Positions 5,449 through 12,983 of a stretch of 17,185 nucleotides of DNA are shown piece after piece. Source of the DNA: Acidaminococcales bacterium (lineage in GTDB: Bacteria; Bacillota; Negativicutes; Acidaminococcales; JAISLQ01). The translations under genes were made by a program, and so were the position numbers. The stretch's first letter is position 1, and the number at the start of each line of letters is the position of its first letter. Location of the stretch: assembly GCA_031275255.1 (NCBI GenBank), contig JAISPA010000215.1, forward strand, positions 1-17,185, given 5' to 3'. Under the pieces are notes generated by a model, which searched no databases, was not told where the DNA came from, and saw nothing but the letters and a program-made list of their open reading frames with translations.

Positions 5449-8447
5449 CTCGCGCCTCGCAATCCGGCGTATATGGCGGCGTTGAGTTCGTCGCGGTATA
5501 CTTCGGCGTCGCGCTCTGTCCGAATGTCGCCGTACTGGTTATAGGTGATGGTCGCGCCGCCCGCGCCGTCGCTGATATAGTCGTCCAAAACACCCTTGTA
5601 CAGGGGGATGACGGCCTCGTTGTATTTACCTTCGCCAATCATGGCGATTGTCGGGTTGCGGACAATGCCACCGGATGCCAATCCGTTTGGATCTGCCCTT
5701 TCGTTCCCCGCCAAAGAGGTTGACGCGCCCAGGGCAACCGCGCCGGCGACCCCCGTAGCTTGCAGCCCCGTTGCAATACCAGCCGCGCCGGGGTTGTACA
5801 CAAGCACATTCCAGGCAAGCGCGGACGCCGCCGGCATAATAGCCGCGATTTGCGCCTTTTGCATGGCCATGCCCTGTTTGGCCAGCAATTTGCCGAATAC
5901 AGCGGCCATAGCCTGACTTGCCATCATTTGCAGAAACATTTTCGCGATGTCTTTGCCGATTTTTTGCAGCGCCTTGCTGAAACTCTCCCCGCCCATGACC
6001 GCTTCGGCAAAGGCGTCTGACACGCCGGATTTCAGCATTTTCATTGCTTCAAGCTGGTAGACCAAAAAAGATTGCTCCGCTTCCATGCGCCAATCATACA
6101 GCTGCTGCATAAGGGCTTGCCGCTCGGTTAAAGCCGTCATTTGGGCAACGTTTTCATCGGTCAGTTGCTGCATATAGGCTTCAATATCACCCTGCCTGTA
6201 GGCTTCGTCCAAACTCGCTTTAAAAGCCTGCGTTTGTGTGTAAAGGCTTTCCGTTTCCTTCTGCGCCCGTTTGTTTATTTCGACTGTACGGTCGGCGGCG
6301 TACTGCTCCGCGTTGATTTTCATCTGCGCTATAGTGTCAAACTGCGCCTTGGCTTCGGCTATCTGCTCCGCCGTGCCGGATTTTTGCGCTTCGTTATAGA
6401 TGTCCTGCGCTTCTTTTTGCGCGTCGGCCAGCCGCTTTACTTCGGCCTGCAAGGTCAAAACATCGTCAATGGCCTGCTTCCAAATATTACCGATTACGGC
6501 GTCGCCGCCTTTTAAATCGTCAAACATCTGGCCGACTTTAAATTTCTCGAACTCAAAGCCCGCTTCGCGCGTCTTGTCGCGCATTTCGGCGAGTTTCTCA
6601 TTGATTTTCGATATTGCTTTCTCTCTTTTTTTTGCGTCTTTGTCGTCCTCTTCTTTCGCCGGGGAAGAAGATAAGCCTAAATTGTTCGCGTCGCGGTGGT
6701 CTATGCCGGGTTTTTTGGTATCTTCGCGTTCGGCCATCCGAAAATCGCCGACCCCAAGTTTGACAACTTCCGCTTCACGGGCGAACCCGATAAATTCAAT
6801 CAGTTTGTCGGTGACGCTGCCAATCCAGCTTATGGCCTTTTTCGCCCAATCCGGCAGAGAATCGGCGAACTTGGCCAAGTATGCCTTGGCGGCGCTCATA
6901 GCCTCGTCAATCTCTGTCGCGAGTCGAGCAAATGTTTCCAAAACCGTGGTAGCAAATTCCACGATAACGATGAGCATGGCTTTCAGCGTCGCGCCGAAAA
7001 GCAGCAGCGGCATGATTAAAATAGTAGCCAGGGGCTTAAAAAATGTTATCAGCTTGCCGACTGCGGCGGTTATGCGGCTGCCGGCAGTACCGAAGGAGGC
7101 CGTCAGCCTGTCCCAATTTTTATAAATGGTCATTGCCGCCATCGCGATAACGGCGGCAATCGCGATGAGCTTGACTATAGGCAAAAGGGCAAGCGCGGTG
7201 GCAACGGCAAAAGTTTTCATGGATAAAACGCCCGCCCATGTCGCCGCGTTCGTCAAGAAAAAGGCCGACGGCGCCAGCCCCAGCGTCGTCAAAAAACTGC
7301 TCAAGGCCGTAACCGCGCCCGTGCCGACGGTAGCGATAAATATTTTTATCTGCGGCAAAAAAAGCACCGCCAAAACGGTACCGACGACCAAAAGGGCTTC
7401 TTTTAAATCAAGCCCCGCGCTGGTAAGCAAGTATACCGCCGCGCCGGCCAAAGCGCCTACGCCTATCATCGGCGCAAAGGCAACGGCTGTCTGCGTGGCG
7501 GCAAACGTCATGCTCGCAAGCGCGGGGACGGCCGCCGCCACCACCGCGCCGGAAAAAGCGTAAATCATGCTGACTGTTTCCGGCGGGATAAGCTGCCGTA
7601 AAGCCCCGCCAACGCCCTGACTTCTCACGGTTTCGGAAAATTGGGTTATAGCTTCTTTGGCTTTTCCCATTTTTTCATGCAGGTCGAAAGTCTTTACGAT
7701 TTCGTCCCCTATGTCGCGCAAGACTATGCCCAGGCCTTCTTGAATATTCGTCCACATGCCAAGCAAAGTTTTTTCCTGATTGGCCATCATGCCGCCAAAT
7801 TGACCGTTCATGCCGTTAATGATGGCCTGTATGCCCGTCGCGCTGTCAATGGCGCCTTTTCTCACCGTTTCTTGGATTTGGGCGACCGACATATCGGCGC
7901 TTTTTGCAAGAAACTCCCAGGCCGGTACGCCTGCCGTAACCAACTGCCGCATGTCCTGCGCGTTGACTTTTCCGGCGGCGTTCATCTGCCCCAGGGCAAG
8001 GGTAAGCCTTTGCACACCGTCCGCGCCAAGGCCAAGCGCCGACGACGCATCGCCTATCGAGGTTAGCATTGGCTTGACCTGCTCCGCCTGAAAGCCGAAC
8101 GCCAAAAGCATTTTGGAAGCGTTGAGAACGCCCGGCATGTCAAACGGCGTGGTTTTGGCAAATTTTTCCATTTCGCGCAAAAAGGCGTCCGCTTTCCCCG
8201 CGTCTTTTAAGAGGGTAGTAAAGGCCATGCGCGTCTGCTCCATGTCGGCGGCCATTTTAACGGCGGCGGCGCCCGCCGCCGCAAGTCCGGCGGCGATTCC
8301 GGCAAGCCCGACGGCGACCGCCTTTGACTGTGCCATTGCCTGACCGCTGAACGCCCGTTTCATGTCGTTTTGCAGGTTGCGAATTTCTTTGTTGAACTGG
8401 CTTATATTCGCGCTTATCCTGACGCTTAAACTTGCTACTTCAGCCAT
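5445..8447 (-). CDS. Tail tape measure protein
   Basis: This 1000-residue protein is the largest in the window. The N-terminus is helical (SAN.SQFNKEIRNLQNDMKRAF). Residues about 65-180 match the tape_meas_nterm type domain, including MEQTRMAFTTLLKDAGKAD, AKTTPFDMPGVLNASKMLLA and GQMNAAGKVNAQDMRQLVTA. Several hydrophobic segments follow (around 290-500), then a charged coiled-coil region (about 600-790). The C-terminus holds the familiar tape-measure motif SGGIV.NPTIAMIGEGKYNEAVIPL at 925-949. The protein sets tail length and is ejected with the DNA. At roughly 0.15 nm per residue a tail of about 150 nm would follow, which is inference. The ATG lies within the end of the frameshifted chaperone frame, with AAGGAG 10 bases upstream. 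No lytic insert is obvious. Confidence 0.95.
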   Translation of the reverse strand: MAEVASLSVRISANISQFNKEIRNLQNDMKRAFSGQAMAQSKAVAVGLAGIAAGLAAAGAAAVKMAADMEQTRMAFTTLLKDAGKADAFLREMEKFAKTTPFDMPGVLNASKMLLAFGFQAEQVKPMLTSIGDASSALGLGADGVQRLTLALGQMNAAGKVNAQDMRQLVTAGVPAWEFLAKSADMSVAQIQETVRKGAIDSATGIQAIINGMNGQFGGMMANQEKTLLGMWTNIQEGLGIVLRDIGDEIVKTFDLHEKMGKAKEAITQFSETVRSQGVGGALRQLIPPETVSMIYAFSGAVVAAAVPALASMTFAATQTAVAFAPMIGVGALAGAAVYLLTSAGLDLKEALLVVGTVLAVLFLPQIKIFIATVGTGAVTALSSFLTTLGLAPSAFFLTNAATWAGVLSMKTFAVATALALLPIVKLIAIAAVIAMAAMTIYKNWDRLTASFGTAGSRITAAVGKLITFFKPLATILIMPLLLFGATLKAMLIVIVEFATTVLETFARLATEIDEAMSAAKAYLAKFADSLPDWAKKAISWIGSVTDKLIEFIGFAREAEVVKLGVGDFRMAEREDTKKPGIDHRDANNLGLSSSPAKEEDDKDAKKREKAISKINEKLAEMRDKTREAGFEFEKFKVGQMFDDLKGGDAVIGNIWKQAIDDVLTLQAEVKRLADAQKEAQDIYNEAQKSGTAEQIAEAKAQFDTIAQMKINAEQYAADRTVEINKRAQKETESLYTQTQAFKASLDEAYRQGDIEAYMQQLTDENVAQMTALTERQALMQQLYDWRMEAEQSFLVYQLEAMKMLKSGVSDAFAEAVMGGESFSKALQKIGKDIAKMFLQMMASQAMAAVFGKLLAKQGMAMQKAQIAAIMPAASALAWNVLVYNPGAAGIATGLQATGVAGAVALGASTSLAGNERADPNGLASGGIVRNPTIAMIGEGKYNEAVIPLYKGVLDDYISDGAGGATITYNQYGDIRTERDAEVYRDELNAAIYAGLRGAR

Positions 8448-8763
8448 CGTCCCAAAACTCCTTTGCTATCTCCCGCGCGGTCGGCTTGTCGGACGGGAAC
8501 CGCTTGTGGTAATTTTTGCCAAATATATCTCTTAAAGTTATCTTCTTGTCTTTTCTCCCGCGCTGGTTGTTCCAAACCGGGAGCGTGACAAAACAGGCCA
8601 TAAATTCTTCGGCGCGGCGGCGGCGAATAATCCAGCCGTCCCGCATATCAAGAATTTCTCCCGGCGTAAGCCGCTCTATTTCCCAGGGTTTCAGCGCCAG
8701 CAGTCCATAACAGACCGGTAGCAGGTTATCCGCCGCCCAGTCATCATAGCTGCCGGCTATTGG
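8440..8763 (-). CDS. Tail assembly chaperone, T-like extension made by -1 frameshift
   Basis: This frame has no stop from 8763 to its stop at 8440 (107 residues). It is entered by a -1 shift on A AAA AAC at the end of the upstream chaperone gene, giving a predicted 233-residue fusion (126 + 107). It includes LLALKPWEIERLTPGEILDM and RDGWIIRRRRAEEFMACF, a Trp/Arg-rich signature common in downstream chaperone frames of Gram-positive siphoviruses, and ends with TAREIAKEFWDDG. By analogy with lambda gpG/gpGT the extension would recruit tube subunits to the tape measure. Independent translation from ATG 8646 would give only 68 residues and I see no good ribosome site for it. The frame overlaps the tape measure start by 8 bases. 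Confidence 0.82.
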   Translation of the reverse strand, partial: PIAGSYDDWAADNLLPVCYGLLALKPWEIERLTPGEILDMRDGWIIRRRRAEEFMACFVTLPVWNNQRGRKDKKITLRDIFGKNYHKRFPSDKPTAREIAKEFWDDG

Positions 8764-9140
8764 TTTTTTTCGTCGTCGTCCGGCGCGATTTGCTCCGCTT
8801 CGTCCCTTAACTCCTTGAATTTTGTCGGGCTGCCATACGCGCCGGACAGTAAAATCGCTTGGAAAAGCATGACGTTTAAAGTCATCGCCCCGTTTTCGTC
8901 AACATACTTATCCCGCCATTTTTCGGCGATTTCCAGATTTAAGCCTTTTGTCCCGCCGCCTTCCAGCGCAAAAAGCAAGGCGTGAGCTTCCACGGAATAC
9001 GGCAGGCAGGATTGCTGCATGGCCAAATTAAGATTGCTTCCGGGCAAAACGCGCTCTAATTTTAAAAGCGCGTTGTGGGTAAATTTTAATTCCCTTTCCT
9101 GGCCGCCTATTTTAATCGGCAGGGACTGCGCACATCTCAT
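8757..9140 (-). CDS. Tail assembly chaperone, G-like zero-frame product
   Basis: This 127-residue protein starts MRCAQSLPIKIGGQERELKF. Its GG.ERELKFTHNALLKLE pattern is typical of gpG-like tail chaperones, followed by a helical core and an acidic end DDDEKNQ, where the slippery site lies. It should bind the tape measure during tail assembly and be absent from the mature virion. The ATG has a perfect AGGAGG 9 bases upstream, located just after the terminator that follows the tube gene. The place between tube and tape measure genes and the frameshift make this call firm despite low family sequence conservation. Confidence 0.87.
   Translation of the reverse strand: MRCAQSLPIKIGGQERELKFTHNALLKLERVLPGSNLNLAMQQSCLPYSVEAHALLFALEGGGTKGLNLEIAEKWRDKYVDENGAMTLNVMLFQAILLSGAYGSPTKFKELRDEAEQIAPDDDEKNQ
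8763..8769 (-). promoter_or_regulatory. Programmed -1 ribosomal frameshift site A AAA AAC
   Basis: Zero-frame codons GAA AAA AAC CAA TAG contain the canonical X XXY YYZ heptamer A AAA AAC, two codons before the zero-frame stop. Slippage continues as CCA ATA GCC GGC into a frame open for 107 codons. A possible stimulatory stem starts 6 bases downstream: CCGGCAGC at 8756..8749 could pair with GCTACCGG at 8722..8715, with one mismatch. The arrangement matches the conserved frameshift of tail chaperone genes lying between the major tail protein and the tape measure. Confidence 0.85.
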
Positions 9141-9156
9141 TTTTTTCTACCTCCTG

Positions 9157-9187
9157 AAAATAAAAGGGGGACGGTAACCATCCCCCC
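9157..9187 (-). terminator. Rho-independent terminator after the tail tube gene
   Basis: On the minus strand a GGGGGATGGT arm pairs with TACCGTCCCCC (one G-T wobble, almost no loop) and is followed by TTTTATTTT. It sits 16 bases past the tube gene stop and just before the chaperone ribosome site. Readthrough must occur for the tape measure and downstream genes. It therefore probably acts as a partial terminator that keeps tube protein in excess over chaperone and tape measure, or defines the 3' end of a tube mRNA. Confidence 0.8.
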
Positions 9188-9202
9188 ACACCTTTATAAA
9201 AT

Positions 9203-9952
9203 TTATTCAGCGGTCGGGGTCGCCGAAACGACGTTGGAAAATCCGGCTTCGTCTCCGCCTGTGACCAGGAGGCGGAAATAATACAGGGTTTCGGATAAAA
9301 GATTTTCGATAACAACGCTTGTGGCATTGAGGGCGATGGCGACGTCCGTCCAGGTGATATTGTTGGTGCTGTACTGCGCCTTGATACTGGTCGCGCCGGT
9401 CGGGGACGTCCAGGTAAGGGTAACGGATTCTACCCCCGGCGTAGCGGTCAAGTTTTTAATGCCGCCGGGATAAGGCACATCCGACAAAAACGTCGGGGCG
9501 CCGCGCCCGTTGAGCGTACCCGTAAGGGTCATTGCATCGTCGTGCGGGGCGTCGTCGGAGAACTCGGTTACGGTAACCCAGCCCGTTTCAGCCTCGCCCA
9601 GGTAGCCCGCTTCGCTGCTCCTGCGCCAGCGCATTATTTGAATTTCCTGGTCATTCAAAAAGGCCTGTTTGATAGCCTGCGCGCCAATATCGCCTATGAC
9701 CATAATACTTTCAAGGCTTATTGACCAGGTTTTTGTTCCGGCTAAAGTGTCCCCCCAGCCGCCGGAACCTTTGTCGGACACATCGATTTCGTCAGCCGAC
9801 ATTTCAAGCGCCGAATTGCGCTGCCCGCCGACTAAAAGCCAGTTGGGGCTTTCAACGGTCGCCCCTTCCCCGGCGTTGACGAACAATAAGGCATTTTTGC
9901 CCTGGATTTTTACGTTGTCACTCTCGCGCTGCGGGATGTTTATAGTTGCCAC
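9203..9952 (-). CDS. Major tail (tube) protein with C-terminal Fn3 domain
   Basis: This 249-residue protein has a TP901-1/lambda-V-like tube domain in residues 1-155. It includes NSALEMSADEIDVSDKGSGG, GTKTWSISLESIMVIGD and MTLTGTLNGRGAP, all familiar in major tail proteins. Residues 163-249 form a fibronectin type III-like domain: VTLTWTSPTGATSIKAQYST, then a TSVVIENLLSETLYYFRLLV strand pair, ending SNVVSATPTAE. Such surface Fn3/Ig domains decorate phage tubes and may bind host surface sugars. The start is GTG with AGGAGG 7 bases upstream; there is no ATG nearby. A terminator follows, consistent with the high dose needed for tube subunits. Confidence 0.92.
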   Translation of the reverse strand: MATINIPQRESDNVKIQGKNALLFVNAGEGATVESPNWLLVGGQRNSALEMSADEIDVSDKGSGGWGDTLAGTKTWSISLESIMVIGDIGAQAIKQAFLNDQEIQIMRWRRSSEAGYLGEAETGWVTVTEFSDDAPHDDAMTLTGTLNGRGAPTFLSDVPYPGGIKNLTATPGVESVTLTWTSPTGATSIKAQYSTNNITWTDVAIALNATSVVIENLLSETLYYFRLLVTGGDEAGFSNVVSATPTAE

Positions 9953-9963
9953 TTTTTACCCTC

Positions 9964-10404
9964 CTAAATTTCTTTTTGCTGTAAATCAGCCGCTATGCGG
10001 ATAACTCCATGCTGCCACGTCTCGCCGCTTTCGTACTCTTCCAAAAACGCCTCTATCATCTCGATGCTTGCGCCGTGTACGATATACTGCGGAAGGACGA
10101 ATTCGCCCAGGTCGAACCCTGCCGAGACGGTTTGGGCTATGTCGTCGAACATGGAATTTAGCTCTTGCTTGTCCTGCCCGCGATTGAAAACGTGCAGGGT
10201 AGACGTGACGCGGCAGTCGGCCACGTCCCTTTTGGCCTGCGCCGGCACGCAGGTATATTCGCCTATGTTGATGTACTGCGGCGGCGGCGTTTCATTGACG
10301 AAAATCGGCGCTATACTGTTGAATACGTCATAGCCGACAATATGCGCTTTAAGGACTTGATACAGCGCCCTTTCCCACTCAAACATCGGAACCGTTCTAA
10401 TCAT
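9964..10404 (-). CDS. Tail completion / tail terminator protein (DUF3168-like)
   Basis: This 146-residue protein shows the DUF3168-type pattern: an N-terminal helix WERALYQVLKAH, YDVFNSIAP, then PPPQYINIGEYTCVPAQAKR, a STLHVFNRGQDKQELNSMFDD segment, and a closing beta strand HGVIRIAADLQQKEI. The family caps the head-proximal end of the tube and joins it to the neck. Its ATG overlaps the gp10-like stop as ATGA, with GAGGTG upstream. The position directly before the tube gene is conserved in HK97-like phages. Confidence 0.85.
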   Translation of the reverse strand: MIRTVPMFEWERALYQVLKAHIVGYDVFNSIAPIFVNETPPPQYINIGEYTCVPAQAKRDVADCRVTSTLHVFNRGQDKQELNSMFDDIAQTVSAGFDLGEFVLPQYIVHGASIEMIEAFLEEYESGETWQHGVIRIAADLQQKEI

Positions 10405-10859
10405 CGGCGCACCTCTTTAAGCACTTTTGCCACTTCCGCCTCAATGCGCGGCTTCTCCTGCTCATAGGCCGGAACCATGAAGGGGCGCGCGGGCGCGCCT
10501 TTGACGAATACGGGCTTTCCCGTCCTGATGTTTCCGCCAATGCGATACCGCTTGCCCTTTTCGATCGTCTGGTGTCCTTGCGTCCCAAACTCGACGAGGT
10601 GAGCGTGGGGCTTGTGGGCGCGGACGTAGCCCACTACGCCTCTGTCAGTGTACATTCTTGTCCTGATGGATTTTTTCAGGCCGCCGGTTTTGACGGGTAT
10701 GCGCTGCCTCGCGCCCCGGCTGATGGCTTTGACGCCGTCGGCAATTACTGCCCGCAACTTTTGGTTGGCGTTTTGGTCGTACCACTTAACGGCGTCAAGC
10801 GCCTCTTGCAAGCCCTCAATTTCCACGCTTACCAATTTTGTGTAATTGCGTTTGCTCAT
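10401..10859 (-). CDS. HK97 gp10-like head-tail joining protein
   Basis: This 152-residue protein carries the HK97 gp10 family landmarks. There is an N-terminal helix (ALDAVKWYDQNANQKLRAVI), the RGARQRIPVKTGGLKKSIRT segment near residue 48, HAHLVEFGT near 85-93, and the ARPFMVPAYE motif near 124-133 before a charged helix. Its exact role in neck assembly is not settled; it is a conserved neighbour of the tail terminator gene. The ATG has AGGAGA 7-8 bases upstream and overlaps the preceding stop. Confidence 0.9.
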   Translation of the reverse strand: MSKRNYTKLVSVEIEGLQEALDAVKWYDQNANQKLRAVIADGVKAISRGARQRIPVKTGGLKKSIRTRMYTDRGVVGYVRAHKPHAHLVEFGTQGHQTIEKGKRYRIGGNIRTGKPVFVKGAPARPFMVPAYEQEKPRIEAEVAKVLKEVRR

Positions 10860-11182
10860 GGCGAAATCTCCTGCGCTTCTATCTCCCAGTATTTTTTATC
10901 CGGCGTGTATTCCTGGACGGACAGGACGTTCAGAACCCGTTCCCCTTCAAGGGCGCGCATGTGGGGTTTAGGGCGCATTGCCGCCGACTTGCGAACAATT
11001 ATCCAAATGGGAGTGTAAGTCCCAACCTGCCCGGTGTTCTGTCGATGTTGGGGCTTTAAAACGCGGAAGCTGCCCCATACGGTAAAGACCGATTCGTAAG
11101 TTTCCACAAAACCGCCCGCGCCGTTTTCCGCCCTGCGGCGCTCCTGAAAGGTTATCCTTTTGTTTAGCAGTCCGACGTTCAC
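10856..11182 (-). CDS. Head closure protein (SPP1 gp16-like)
   Basis: This 108-residue protein begins MNVGLLNKRITFQERRRAEN, the typical opening of the phage head-tail joining family, with GGFVETYESVFTVWGSFRVL following. It ends with a short C-terminal strand (KKYWEIEAQEI). These proteins plug the connector after DNA packaging. The start is GTG, overlapping the previous stop as GTGA, with GGTGA upstream. Order and size fit an HK97/SPP1-like neck module. Confidence 0.87.
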   Translation of the reverse strand: MNVGLLNKRITFQERRRAENGAGGFVETYESVFTVWGSFRVLKPQHRQNTGQVGTYTPIWIIVRKSAAMRPKPHMRALEGERVLNVLSVQEYTPDKKYWEIEAQEISP

Positions 11183-11457
11183 GAAATCACCGCCTGACTA
11201 AGCCGCAATTGGGCAATAATCGCGTTGAGCGGCAGGCTGGATATTTCACCGATGTTCGCGCCGCTTATAAGGAGTGGGTTTTCAATGAGAAGGCCGCAGA
11301 TAACGCTTACCGCCGTTTTGTACAGCGCGTTTTCATAGTCGGCGGCAACGCCGGCGTTAAGTAAATATCTTTCCGCCGCCTGTTTGTAAAGTTCCAAAGG
11401 CGCGTTCAGGTCGTCGCCGTCGATATGCAGGAGCGCCTTTAATTCTTCAATGCTCAT
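11179..11457 (-). CDS. gp6-like head-tail connector (adaptor)
   Basis: This 92-residue all-helical protein starts MSIEELKALLHIDGDDLNAP and ends with the NAIIAQLRLSQAV segment, whose QLR element is a hallmark of the QLRG/gp6-like connector family. The middle contains YKTAVSVICGLLIENP. It should form the ring under the portal. The ATG overlaps the previous stop as ATGA. Neighbours on both sides are neck proteins, which supports the call. Confidence 0.85.
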   Translation of the reverse strand: MSIEELKALLHIDGDDLNAPLELYKQAAERYLLNAGVAADYENALYKTAVSVICGLLIENPLLISGANIGEISSLPLNAIIAQLRLSQAVIS

Positions 11458-11681
11458 TTGCCGCTTCCCTGGCCTTTTTTGGCCTTTGCCGCCGCTGGCG
11501 CTTCTGCCGCTTCTGCCGCTTCTGCCGCTGGCGCTTCTGCCGTTTGCCGGATTGGGAACAGGTACCCGCCGGCGATAAGTTTTTCCGCTCTGGCAATGTC
11601 CGCTGTCTCAAATTTTTTTCCCCGGTTGTATGGTTTTCTTGTTTCGGCGTCAATAAACGCCTCCCGCACTTCGTAGACCAT
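11454..11681 (-). CDS. Small capsid-adjacent protein with Ala/Glu-rich tail
   Basis: This 75-residue protein has an N-terminal half MVYEVREAFIDAETRKPYNR followed by an ADIARAEKLIAGGYL element, the layout of small FluMu-like or DUF7302-like proteins encoded next to phage capsid genes. The C-terminal 30 residues are a low-complexity Ala/Glu run (AEAAEAAEAPAAAKAKK) built from short DNA repeats. The function is unknown; a head-neck accessory role is inferred from position. The ATG has AAAGGAG 9 bases upstream. An opposite-frame reading of the repeat region is not supported. Confidence 0.78.
   Translation of the reverse strand: MVYEVREAFIDAETRKPYNRGKKFETADIARAEKLIAGGYLFPIRQTAEAPAAEAAEAAEAPAAAKAKKGQGSGK
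11491..11543. repeat. Short tandem repeats coding the Ala/Glu-rich tail
   Basis: On the plus strand the 9-mer GCTTCTGCC occurs three times in tandem (11500..11526) and again at 11533..11541. A 20-base unit starting GCCGCTGGCGCTTCTGCCG occurs at 11491 and, nearly identical, at 11524. The repeats keep the reading frame and encode EAA units, so length changes by slippage would be tolerated. Confidence 0.85.
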
Positions 11682-11698
11682 GAAACAATCTCCTTTCC

Positions 11699-11719
11699 GG
11701 GGCGGCTTAGCGCCGCCCC
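11699..11719 (-). other. Perfect GC-rich hairpin between capsid gene and small accessory gene
   Basis: On the minus strand GGGGCGGC, loop GCTAA, GCCGCCCC forms an 8-bp perfect stem about 30 bases after the capsid stop. It is followed by GGAAAGGAGATT, the ribosome site of the next gene, not by a T tract. It is therefore not a classical terminator. It may stabilise the capsid mRNA 3' end or reduce downstream translation. A direct repeat GTCAATAG (plus strand, 11723..11730 and 11734..11741) lies beside it. Confidence 0.65.
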
Positions 11720-11748
11720 TTCGTCAATAGATAGTCAATAGCCAGCAA

Positions 11749-12981
11749 TTATTCGACAACTGCGGCTTTCTTGACGCGCAAAAAGCCGTTTGCCGCAACA
11801 ACATTGCCGCCGATAAAGACAACGCCGCGGTGGGCAATCATTCCTTCTCTGAACTTGTAATCTTCCGAACGCTTCACGTCAACGTCGCTGAATATCGCCA
11901 GTTTGTAATTGGTCAGTAAGCCGTAGGCCATGCAGTAATTCCCGGCTGCGGTAGTCGCCGCAGTAACCGCTTTACAGGCGCTGTTGATGATGAAGGGTAT
12001 GCCGTCTATTGTCCCGCTGTTGCCGTTGGTTTTAATGTCGTGGAATTTCCCGCCGTCGGTGTTGCGAAGCTGCGCGAAGGCTTTCAAATCGGCCTTGTTG
12101 AGGATTAAAACGGCTTGTTCCTCGACATTTTCATCATAGCCGTAGCTAAAGATGATCTCGTCCAACGTTTCGTTGTCAATCGCGGCAAGCTCTAAATCGG
12201 TCGTTGCGTCAATCGCGGTAGCGGTCGCAGAGAATATTCCGCTGAGACTATTGGTGGAACCCGCGCCAAGCAGGATTTCCTTAGTGATTTTCTTGCGCAG
12301 GGAGCGGGAAATGCCCTCTATAATAACGCTGTCATAAGGGGCGGCCGGCAACTTGGCAACTTCTTCGCTTTCTTCACTATAGGAGGTAATTTTTGTTTTG
12401 AGCATGTCGGCGTAACCGAAAGTTACATCGGTATTCGCCGCCGCCACGCCCTCGGCGGTATAGGCGCCGTCCGGCGTGGTCTTTTCGTAGGGCTGGCGGT
12501 AGCTCTCGCCGCCCGGCAGTATAATCCTGTCTACGCGGTCAAGCAGGCCGGAAACCTGGTTGAAGGTAGGATTGATAACATTGCTGTCGAGACGCGGCAA
12601 GACAATGCTGGACGCCCCAACGGTAACGGCGCGGCCTTCTTTGAGGTCTTTGCCGCGCTTTTCGCTGCTTTCAAGCTCTTTTTGCTGTCTGTCTTCCAAC
12701 CCGCCGCCGCCAACCGGCTTAAAGCCAACGCCGGGTACGTAGGAGCGGCTTTCGGTTACGCCGGAAACTGCCGCTGTTCTGGCTGATTCGCCATCTTCTT
12801 CTTTTGCAGGTTCGGGTTCGGCAATAGCGGCGGCAATGTCCGCTATCTCCGCGCTGATGGCTTCCAATTGCTTCTTGATTTCTTCCAGGTCGCTTAACTC
12901 TTTTGCCTCGTCCGCTCTTTTGAGCAGGGCGGCGCGGGCTTCTTCTTTTGTCTTTAATAATTTTTTAAGTCTGTCCTTCAC
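11749..12981 (-). CDS. HK97-fold major capsid protein
   Basis: This 410-residue precursor has a helical, charged delta/scaffold domain (about 1-110, rich in KEEARA and EEIKKQLEAISAEI), a linker with GGGG, and then the HK97 capsid core. Core landmarks are VTVGASSIVLPRLDSNVINP near 119, DRVDRIILPGGESYRQPYEK near 150, TKITSYSEESEEVAKLPAAP near 195, and LLGAGSTNSLSGIF near 237-250. The P-loop/E-loop region continues to a C-terminal strand HRGVVFIGGNVVAANGFLRV. The delta domain should be removed by the adjacent protease, probably between about 105 and 120. The start is GTG with AGGAGG 9 bases upstream; the gap to the protease stop is two bases. Confidence 0.94.
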   Translation of the reverse strand: MKDRLKKLLKTKEEARAALLKRADEAKELSDLEEIKKQLEAISAEIADIAAAIAEPEPAKEEDGESARTAAVSGVTESRSYVPGVGFKPVGGGGLEDRQQKELESSEKRGKDLKEGRAVTVGASSIVLPRLDSNVINPTFNQVSGLLDRVDRIILPGGESYRQPYEKTTPDGAYTAEGVAAANTDVTFGYADMLKTKITSYSEESEEVAKLPAAPYDSVIIEGISRSLRKKITKEILLGAGSTNSLSGIFSATATAIDATTDLELAAIDNETLDEIIFSYGYDENVEEQAVLILNKADLKAFAQLRNTDGGKFHDIKTNGNSGTIDGIPFIINSACKAVTAATTAAGNYCMAYGLLTNYKLAIFSDVDVKRSEDYKFREGMIAHRGVVFIGGNVVAANGFLRVKKAAVVE

Positions 12982-12983
12982 GG

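Noticed and set aside
6400..7125. Plus-strand open frame of 241 codons opposite the tape measure gene
   Set aside because: It lies wholly antisense to a well-supported tape measure; its Ser/Ala-rich composition mirrors the codon pattern of the real gene, and no ribosome site or family pattern was seen.
11447..11653. Minus-strand frame rich in RQKRQKRQKR repeats
   Set aside because: It is the out-of-frame reading of the Ala/Glu repeat in the 75-residue protein, whose own start has a good ribosome site.
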